Assembly: GCA_030272585.1 (NCBI GenBank)
Contig: BSYQ01000005.1
Coordinates: forward strand, 6,107,501-6,171,500
Direction: 5' to 3'
Length of the DNA: 64,000 nt
DNA from: Bryopsis sp. KO-2023
Taxonomy: Eukaryota > Chlorophyta > Ulvophyceae > Bryopsidales > Bryopsidaceae
In this document: piece after piece, positions 60,454-64,000 of the stretch
Position numbering within the stretch: the first letter of the stretch is position 1
How the letters are laid out: each line of letters opens with the position of its first letter
Notes under the pieces: model-generated
Seen by the model: only the letters and a program-made list of their open reading frames with translations
Database searches by the model: none
What the model was told of the DNA's origin: nothing
Program-made: the position numbers and the translations under genes

Positions 60454-61570
60454 GGCTCGAGGGATTGCGCGTGCGGAGAGCGTGGTAGGTTCGGGAAGCT
60501 GTCGGGAAGCTGTCGGGGACAAGTGCCGTCGCGCGCGGGAACGAGGTTGCGCCAAAACTTCGGGAGGGTGTTCGTTCGTGGTTAGGACTCGTTTCGAGTT
60601 TTTTCATCGTTGCGATTTTTCCGGGTGCTCGGATTCGGATATACGAGAGATATCGGCAATGGCCCATTTCGTTCGCTCGAATTATCGCGTAAAAGGAGTT
60701 CTTCGTTTTCCATGGGTTTTTGGTGTCTCTTCGAGTTGTGGTGTATTATTATTATTTTTATTTTTTTCTTTCCTCGCAAGAGATCGATTCGTTTCTTTCT
60801 ATTTTCGTCGTTCTTTTCTTATTTTTGTGCCGTTCGTTCCCTCCTTTCCTTCCAATAATCTTTCTTTTCTTTTCTTCCCTTTTCCGTGCTTTTCTGCTTT
60901 TTCCTTTTTCGATTCTTTCTCTTTCGGTCCTTTCGAGAAGATTCCATTTCCTTTGCATTCTTCTTTCGCCGTTTCGAAAGGTTTTTTTCTCCCCCTTCGA
61001 AATCAAACCGGTTTCTGTCTATCGTGTTTTCTCTCAAAGTTCATTTTCCTTCTTTCCCTCCCCCTTTTCTTTTCCTTTCTAGCTTTTTCGCTCTTTTCTT
61101 CGACCTCTCTCCCGATTTTCTCCCGAGAGGGATCCCGTGGATGATCCCGGATTACCCGATCGGATGATCCAACAAGGGCGCGGTTGAACCCAGAAACGCC
61201 ACCAACACGCCACCACCTGTGCGTTCCGTCGCCACACACGTCAAAACAGAAACGAACATGCTCCCAAGGCTTTTTCGCTCTACTGCCGCTCACCCACGAG
61301 CTGACCCACACACACTCCACCGCCCGCGCGCGCGCTCACAGGCGCACACTCACCCACACACCCACACACGAAAGATCGTGCCACACCTGAAAACGCTCCC
61401 ACGGGGTCCTTTTCGATTGGATGAAGCCAAAAACACCATTTCACCGCTCTGCCCACCTCACCTCAAAAGAACAAACAAAAAACAATCGGTCCCCCAAACC
61501 GTCGGAGGGACACGTCCCTCGCGCACCTGAAAAACGGATACTTCACCTCCCGGCGTCCGCTTCAAAACGT

Positions 61571-61686
61571 GTTGCCATCAAACCACCGTGAATACATGCG
61601 ATCCCTTCCGAACTCGCCAATCAAGCACGGTTGGGGCCGATCAGTACCGAGATCAGGGATGTCTCAGGAAATCCGGCGGCGGCAAC
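61571..61686 (+). rRNA. 5S rRNA, unit 20
   Basis: Copy of 1425-1540; the last 5S gene in the window. Confidence 0.85.
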
Positions 61687-61754
61687 TCGGTGCACTGTTC
61701 TTTTTCCGTGCTTGTTTTTTTTGGGGGCTACGACCGGGAAGAAAAGGCCTTGAG

Positions 61755-61825
61755 TGCGTTGACCGGGAATCGAACCCGGGTCTCTACCGTGGCAGGGTAG
61801 TATGCTACCACTGTACCATCAACGC
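61755..61825 (-). tRNA. tRNA-Gly(GCC), unit 20
   Basis: Copy of 1609-1679. Confidence 0.96.
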
Positions 61826-62092
61826 CTCGACGAAAATACCCGAGCTTGCTCGATCGGGTAACATGCGTGCGGGGGAATCGGGCCGGAACCGGGCAGAGGA
61901 CTTTGGTCAAAATTCGGGTCCGGGGTTACGGTCGTGTTACCCGTCGCCGTAATGCGGCCGTAATTGTGTTCCGTAACCGAAAGTTGTTTACTCTCCCGTC
62001 ATTTACGGTAATTTATGGTCGGACAAGTTCTTACTACGGTTACGGTGACCGTGACCGTAAGGTCCTGTCTATGGTCGGAACGGAAGGGCGGA

Positions 62093-62166
62093 CGCCCGAG
62101 GAGGGACTCGAACCCTCGGCCACGAGATTAAAAGTCTCGCGCTCTGCCAAACTGAGCTACCCGGGC
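62093..62166 (-). tRNA. tRNA-Lys(UUU), unit 20
   Basis: Copy of 1947-2020. Confidence 0.96.
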
Positions 62167-62272
62167 ATATCTCAAGCAGGATCGCGCCGATCTCGTGGAT
62201 CCCGATTCCGGGAATCTCGATCGCGGGGGGGCGACCGAGCCTCCACGCAGCGCGCGATCGACTCGTCGTCGA

Positions 62273-62354
62273 GCTGAGATGTCCGAGTGGTTAAGGAGGT
62301 GGACTCGAAATCCACTGGGTTCATCCCGCGCAGGTTCAAATCCTGCTCTCAGCG
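62273..62354 (+). tRNA. tRNA-Ser(CGA), unit 20
   Basis: Copy of 2127-2208. Confidence 0.96.
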
Positions 62355-62410
62355 AGCGTCGAAGTCGTTTTTCGGAGCGGCAAAAGACAAGGATGCAAGG
62401 TGGGCGTGCA

Positions 62411-62472
62411 TGAACCCGGGTCTCCTGCGTGACAGTGACAGGCAAGAATACTCACCGCCGTACTGCAACGAC
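62411..62472 (-). pseudogene. tRNA-Asp relic, unit 20
   Basis: Copy of 2265-2326. Confidence 0.75.
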
Positions 62473-62557
62473 TCGATCACGATGACGAGGCTGACGATGA
62501 GGTTGATGACGAGGCGTGCGACGAGGATGGACGACGCGACGCCTCATCACGACGTGA

Positions 62558-62639
62558 GTTGGGGTGTCCGAGTGGTTAAGGAGGTGGACTAGAAATCCAC
62601 TGGGTTTGTCCCGCGCAGGTTCGAATCCTGCCCTCAACG
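62558..62639 (+). tRNA. tRNA-Ser(AGA), unit 20
   Basis: Copy of 2412-2493. Confidence 0.96.
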
Positions 62640-62695
62640 AGGCATGTGTGTGCGTGTGTGTTCGCGAACCGAGGGGGTGACGCGGAAAGGCACGT

Positions 62696-62778
62696 TGTGG
62701 TGAGTGGGATTCGAACCCACGCTCGTCTCCGAACTAGAACCTGAATCTAGCGCCTTAGACCAACTCGGCCATCACCAC
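62696..62778 (-). tRNA. tRNA-Leu(CAG), unit 20
   Basis: Copy of 2550-2632. Confidence 0.96.
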
Positions 62779-62876
62779 ACCATCGTCGCTCGGGAGCCAC
62801 CCCCACGAGGGCCCCGCCCCGGACGGGAGTCGCAGGCGACGCCCCCCGAGATCGGCGGCACGGAAATCTTTCCGTG

Positions 62877-62968
62877 GCCTCGGTGGCGCAGTCGGTTAGC
62901 GCGTCGGTCTCATAACCTCGTGAGCCATCCGGAGGTCACCAGTTCGATCCTGGTCCTGGTCCGGGGCA
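62877..62968 (+). tRNA. tRNA-Met(CAU), unit 20, with 6-bp duplication (probably defective)
   Basis: Same duplicated TGGTCC as the unit-19 copy at 60087-60178. Confidence 0.85.
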
Positions 62969-63016
62969 ACCAACGCTTTTGACGGGACGCCCCACGCCAC
63001 GTCACAAATTCTGACG

Positions 63017-63097
63017 TGTGGCGAGTGGGATTTGAACCCACGCCCTTTCGGACTGGAACCTTACTCCAGCGCCTTGGACCAACTCGGCCATCGCCAC
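63017..63097 (-). tRNA. tRNA-Leu(AAG), unit 21
   Basis: Copy of 81-161. Confidence 0.96.
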
Positions 63098-63172
63098 ATA
63101 CGAGAGGAGGGGTCCGCCGCGCGTCTTCAAGCTGGGGTCTCGGACGTCGGTCCGCTAAAAAAAGAGCACGAG

Positions 63173-63243
63173 TGCGTTGACCGGGAATCGAACCCGGGTC
63201 TCTACCTTGGGAGGGTAGTATGCTACCACTATATCACCAACGC
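63173..63243 (-). tRNA. tRNA-Gly(CCC), unit 21
   Basis: Copy of 237-307. Confidence 0.96.
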
Positions 63244-64000
63244 GGCTCGAGGGATTGCGCGTGCGGAGAGCGTGGTAGGTTCGGGAAGCTGTCGGGAAGC
63301 TGTCGGGGACAAGTGCCGTCGCGCGCGGGAACGAGGTTGCGCCAAAACTTCGGGAGGGTGTTCGTTCGTGGTTAGGACTCGTTTCGAGTTTTTTCATCGT
63401 TGCGATTTTTCCGGGTGCTCGGATTCGGATATACGAGAGATATCGGCAATGGCCCATTTCGTTCGCTCGAATTATCGCGTAAAAGGAGTTCTTCGTTTTC
63501 CATGGGTTTTTGGTGTCTCTTCGAGTTGTGGTGTATTATTATTATTTTTATTTTTTTCTTTCCTCGCAAGAGATCGATTCGTTTCTTTCTATTTTCGTCG
63601 TTCTTTTCTTATTTTTGTGCCGTTCGTTCCCTCCTTTCCTTCCAATAATCTTTCTTTTCTTTTCTTCCCTTTTCCGTGCTTTTCTGCTTTTTCCTTTTTC
63701 GATTCTTTCTCTTTCGGTCCTTTCGAGAAGATTCCATTTCCTTTGCATTCTTCTTTCGCCGTTTCGAAAGGTTTTTTTCTCCCCCTTCGAAATCAAACCG
63801 GTTTCTGTCTATCGTGTTTTCTCTCAAAGTTCATTTTCCTTCTTTCCCTCCCCCTTTTCTTTTCCTTTCTAGCTTTTTCGCTCTTTTCTTCGACCTCTCT
63901 CCCGATTTTCTCCCGAGAGGGATCCCGTGGATGATCCCGGATTACCCGATCGGATGATCCAACAAGGGCGCGGTTGAACCCAGAAACGCCACCAACACGC

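Larger units (their letters stand above)
60179..62968. repeat. Array unit 20 (2,790 bp)
   Basis: Has the same 6-bp duplication in tRNA-Met as unit 19, but A at the unit-1584 site. Confidence 0.95.
1..64000. repeat. Tandem array of a 2,784-bp 5S rRNA + tRNA repeat unit
   Basis: The same 2,784-bp sequence recurs head to tail from the first to the last base, broken only by a retrotransposon at 3950-11194. Successive copies of any landmark are 2,784 bp apart. The exceptions are unit 6 (2,774 bp), unit 12 (2,788 bp) and units 19 and 20 (2,790 bp each). About 20.4 units fit and both ends lie inside the array, so its full length and flanks are unknown. Every unit has the same order of one 5S rRNA gene, eight tRNA genes and one tRNA-Asp relic, on mixed strands. 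Near-identity between units points to concerted evolution. Tandem tRNA arrays are known elsewhere (for example Entamoeba, and Tyr/Ser clusters in Arabidopsis). I do not recognise this particular gene combination. Confidence 0.98.
62969..64000. repeat. Array unit 21, cut by window edge
   Basis: The first 1,032 bp of a further unit: Leu(AAG), Gly(CCC) and the start of the pyrimidine-rich spacer. Confidence 0.95.

Noticed and set aside
1-64000. CRISPR array or bacterial tRNA island
   Set aside because: Repeats are 2.8 kb, not tens of bases. tRNAs have eukaryotic features (A34 Leu and Ser, an intron, no CCA) and there are no bacterial operons.
1-64000. Pure assembly artefact from looping over one repeat
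   Set aside because: Private and shared variants, indels and one embedded retrotransposon distinguish units, so a single looped unit is unlikely. The exact unit number still needs long reads.

Overview
The window is nuclear DNA of a eukaryote and consists almost entirely of one head-to-tail tandem array of RNA polymerase III genes. The repeat unit is 2,784 bp. Each unit carries one 5S rRNA gene, eight intact-looking tRNA genes (Leu-AAG, Gly-CCC, Gly-GCC, Lys-UUU, Ser-CGA, Ser-AGA, Leu-CAG, elongator Met-CAU with a 12-nt intron) and one tRNA-Asp(GUC) relic. About 20.4 units are visible and the array runs off both ends. This gives 162 complete tRNA genes (two of the Met copies carry a disruptive duplication), one partial tRNA gene, 20 5S genes and 20 copies of the relic. 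No host protein gene was found.

Why eukaryotic: tRNAs with A34 anticodons for Leu and Ser, no encoded CCA, G73 on Lys and Ser, T-run terminators, an intron between tRNA positions 37 and 38, and a 5S gene apart from other rRNA. The intron in elongator tRNA-Met and its 31U-39U apposition resemble land-plant elongator Met genes, so a green-lineage alga or plant is my best guess. The species is not identifiable from this window.

Layout of one unit (unit-1 coordinates): Leu-AAG (-) 81-161; Gly-CCC (-) 237-307; a 1.1-kb spacer 308-1424 with a strong pyrimidine tract and an alternating CA/CG stretch; 5S rRNA (+) 1425-1540; Gly-GCC (-) 1609-1679; a spacer rich in TTACGG/CCGTAA motifs 1680-1946; Lys-UUU (-) 1947-2020; Ser-CGA (+) 2127-2208; Asp relic (-) 2265-2326; Ser-AGA (+) 2412-2493; Leu-CAG (-) 2550-2632; Met-CAU (+) 2731-2816. 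I number units 1-21, each starting right after a tRNA-Met.

Unit 2 is interrupted at 3950-11194 by a 7,245-bp Ty3/Gypsy LTR retrotransposon of the chromovirus type. It has 244-bp LTRs that look identical and a 5-bp target duplication (CACAC). It lies in the CA-rich spacer, hundreds of bases from any Pol III gene, and looks like a very young single insertion.

The units are nearly identical. The few differences are shared by neighbouring or alternating units, which is the mark of unequal exchange or gene conversion. A few changes hit the RNAs themselves: a 6-bp duplication in tRNA-Met of units 19 and 20, and a D-stem change in Ser-AGA of unit 6.
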